Assembly (NCBI GenBank): GCA_964352025.1
Contig: CAYGPZ010000015.1
Span: forward strand, 13,464-77,463
Direction: 5' to 3'
Source of the DNA: Hirschia sp964352025
GTDB lineage: Bacteria; Pseudomonadota; Alphaproteobacteria; Caulobacterales; Hyphomonadaceae
Length of the DNA stretch: 64,000 nucleotides
This document shows positions 62,219-64,000 of the stretch, in pieces. Numbering within the stretch: the first letter of the stretch is position 1; every line of letters begins with the position of its first letter. Position numbers and translations under genes: made by a program. The notes beneath the pieces were generated by a model. It was not told where the DNA came from. It saw only the letters and a program-made list of their open reading frames with translations, and made no database searches.

Positions 62219-63748
62219 TCAATCTATAGACACACGAAGTTTGCTCTTGTCCTTGACCAAAGACACAATCAATTTTTCAAGCGCGATAATCCCCGGCTCA
62301 ATTAATTCATCTTCGATCACAGACACACCAAGTCTAAACCATGGACATGGCGTTTCTGGCTGATCAAAATATACCGCGCCCGGCTCAAGCAAAATCCCAG
62401 CTTCATGTGCAGCTTCAGCTAACTCCCGACAATCCAAATTTTTTGGACCCTCAATCCATACGGATGAGCCACCATAAACCGGCATGGGACGACATGATTT
62501 CAGGTGCTTTAGCATCGCATTGTGCAAAATTTGCCATCGACGCTTATGGGTTTTGCGTAGCCGTAAAACCAAAGCATCATAGCTTCCCTGTGCTAGAAAA
62601 TAGGACAAGGTTAGTTGCGCGTTGGTAGGTGGATGACGCAGCACCATGCGCCGTAAAGCACGCAATTCATCTATCAAGGGCTTAGACCCGACAACAAACC
62701 CAATGCGTAACCCCGGAGCCAATGTTTTGGACAAGCTGGCGCAATAGATCACCCGCCCGGATTCATCCATTGATTTCAACGCCGGTAACGGTCGCGCATC
62801 AAAATTTACGTCGCTATCATAGTCATCTTCAATAATAAGGAAGTCATTTTTCTGCGCCATATCGAGCAAACCGCGTCGCCTCTCCATTGGCATGGTCACT
62901 GTCGTAGGCGCTTGATGGCTGGGAGTGACGTAAACACAATCACAGTTTTCTAAAGACTCTGTCAGACATATTCCGTTGTTATCTATCGGAATATTCTGGA
63001 TATTGTCTGTATGTAGAGCAAATGTATTACGGGCATCCGGATAGCCGGGATTTTCTATTCCCATAACGCTTTGTCTATTCAACAAAGCTGTAGCCAATAA
63101 AAACAATGCGTTTTGAGCGCCAAGCGTTACCAATATCTCATCTTCGCTGGCAACGATCCCTCGCCTTGGTAGTAAACGTTGGCGGATTTGTTCAACCAGC
63201 TTGTCACAATCTTCAACAATACTGTCACCAACCCAACCATTCACCGAGACCATGCCTAAGGATTCTCGTGAACAATTGCGCCATTCGGCGATTGGGAAAG
63301 ATGCGGGGTCTACCTGACCAGACACAAAACAGTATTTTGTATCAAGCCAATCTTTAGGCTTCTCAATATTTTGATTTTCGACTGTCGACGTTTTTAGACG
63401 ATTATCCCAGTTTATATTCACCTTCGAAAATGGCTTATCCTCATAAGCCTTTGATTTTTCGTACGATACAGAATTCATTTCCTGACTGGCCCGTGGATTG
63501 ATAAAATACCCACTTCGCTCCTTGGAAATAAGCAAACCACGCTCAACCAATTCCGAATACGCCTCAGAGACCGTTGAACGCGCCACACCTAGCTGCGCAG
63601 CTAAACGCCGGCTGGAAGGCAAAGGACAGTCACTGGGATGCACCCCATCCAACACAATTTTACTCAGCATAGATTGTAGTTGATTGCCAACATTTCCAAC
63701 CACACCCTCAGGGAGATAGAACAAGCTTTCATAAGGGTGTTTAGGCAT
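62219..63748 (-). CDS. MocR-type regulator (GntR helix-turn-helix plus aminotransferase domain)
   Basis: This regulator of about 509 aa has an N-terminal winged helix (residues about 18-85, LPSSRRLAAQLGVARSTVSEAYSEL) and a class I aminotransferase-like domain that binds pyridoxal phosphate. The Schiff-base Lys is in ASLSKTLAPGLRIG, and IIEDDYDSDV holds the cofactor Asp. Relatives (GabR, PdxR, TauR) sense an amine-PLP adduct and activate catabolic genes. ATG 63748 has GGGAG 7 bases upstream. It lies upstream of the symporter in the same direction and probably controls the symporter-to-aldehyde-dehydrogenase set. Confidence 0.9.
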   Translation of the reverse strand: MPKHPYESLFYLPEGVVGNVGNQLQSMLSKIVLDGVHPSDCPLPSSRRLAAQLGVARSTVSEAYSELVERGLLISKERSGYFINPRASQEMNSVSYEKSKAYEDKPFSKVNINWDNRLKTSTVENQNIEKPKDWLDTKYCFVSGQVDPASFPIAEWRNCSRESLGMVSVNGWVGDSIVEDCDKLVEQIRQRLLPRRGIVASEDEILVTLGAQNALFLLATALLNRQSVMGIENPGYPDARNTFALHTDNIQNIPIDNNGICLTESLENCDCVYVTPSHQAPTTVTMPMERRRGLLDMAQKNDFLIIEDDYDSDVNFDARPLPALKSMDESGRVIYCASLSKTLAPGLRIGFVVGSKPLIDELRALRRMVLRHPPTNAQLTLSYFLAQGSYDALVLRLRKTHKRRWQILHNAMLKHLKSCRPMPVYGGSSVWIEGPKNLDCRELAEAAHEAGILLEPGAVYFDQPETPCPWFRLGVSVIEDELIEPGIIALEKLIVSLVKDKSKLRVSID

Positions 63749-63758
63749 GGTGCTCCCA

Positions 63759-63787
63759 CTAGCTGACACTCTCATCCAGACAGCTAG
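63759..63787. promoter_or_regulatory. inverted repeat in front of mocR
   Basis: CTAGCTG (63759-63765) and CAGCTAG (63781-63787) are perfect 7-bp arms 15 bases apart, ending about 10 bases before the mocR ATG. Position and recurrence of the half-site near 62005-62012 suggest an autoregulatory operator. Confidence 0.5.
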
Positions 63788-63970
63788 CAGACCAATTTTC
63801 AACGAAAGCCCACTCCCTTAATAAGTAAAATCATACAAATGCGGTGGGGTTACGCATGTTTGATCAGTATTGAGGCACCTCTCGCCTAGAGACTTTAGCG
63901 CTAATGGAATGACACATCCAACAAACGATAAGCCTCCAAATCGCCCACTAACCAAATGCTAGAAACGCAA

Positions 63971-63992
63971 AAACCACCCGTGAGGGTGGTTT
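63971..63992. terminator. hairpin terminator at the right edge
   Basis: AAACCACCC (63971-63979) pairs with GGGTGGTTT (63984-63992) around GTGA. A-rich sequence lies on the left and T-rich on the right, so it may end a gene outside the window or work in both directions. Confidence 0.7.
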
Positions 63993-64000
63993 GTTGTATT

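Noticed and set aside
1..64000. prophage, insertion sequences, CRISPR arrays, tRNA or rRNA genes
   Set aside because: No transposase, integrase, phage structural protein, regularly spaced repeats or tRNA-like cloverleaf was seen.

Overview
The window looks like a chromosomal segment of a low-GC alphaproteobacterium of the Caulobacterales/Hyphomonadaceae type (a Hirschia-like organism is my best guess, by inference only). Support comes from a DUF2336 protein, a 257-aa alphaproteobacterial NAD kinase, an RpoE-ChrR (ECF11) stress module with a TGATCC-N18-TAAGA promoter, FeoAB, and large acyl-CoA dehydrogenase/SDR clusters. I see no prophage, transposase, CRISPR array, tRNA or rRNA.

Layout. 1-13 kb: housekeeping and signalling genes. 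These are the 5' part of pgi, a lipoprotein cytochrome c, nadK, a signalling island (Hpt protein, degenerate EAL protein, DUF2336 protein, lytic transglycosylase, CheY-like regulator), a ThiO-like oxidase, leucine dehydrogenase, a methyltransferase-like protein with a FliM-like tail, a hydrolase, and cspA behind a long leader. 13.4-15.5 kb: feoAB. 15.5-29.3 kb: a surface-glycan locus. It holds CDP-glucose synthesis and 4,6-dehydration (RfbF, RfbG), an RmlC-like epimerase with an SDR reductase, a UGM-like flavoprotein, five glycosyltransferases and two flippases, but no polymerase. 29.5-33.8 kb: an RND efflux pair.

33.8-37.1 kb (minus strand): hisD is translationally coupled to a HAD phosphatase fused to a HisB-like domain, then to a second, separately degenerate HisB-like protein. 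The two HisB-like proteins keep complementary parts of the metal-binding motifs of imidazoleglycerol-phosphate dehydratase. This is my strongest candidate for an undescribed system.

37.2-43.8 kb: the ECF11 sigma factor and its ChrR anti-sigma factor, diverging from a six-gene membrane-lipid operon (flavoprotein, DUF1365, Cfa-type methyltransferase, chalcone-isomerase-like, DUF3833 lipoprotein, SDR). Both directions start from TGATCC-type promoters. 43.9-54.1 kb: a minus-strand acyl-CoA degradation cluster (thiolase, three SDRs, MaoC hydratase, three acyl-CoA dehydrogenases, MDR reductase), followed by a divergent regulator with two TetR DNA-binding domains. 56-63.8 kb: a TSUP exporter, then a minus-strand amine-catabolism set (MocR regulator, AGCS symporter, NTF2-like protein, FAD amine oxidase, aldehyde dehydrogenase).

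All calls rest on reading motifs and gene order by eye. No database search, fold prediction or alignment program was run.
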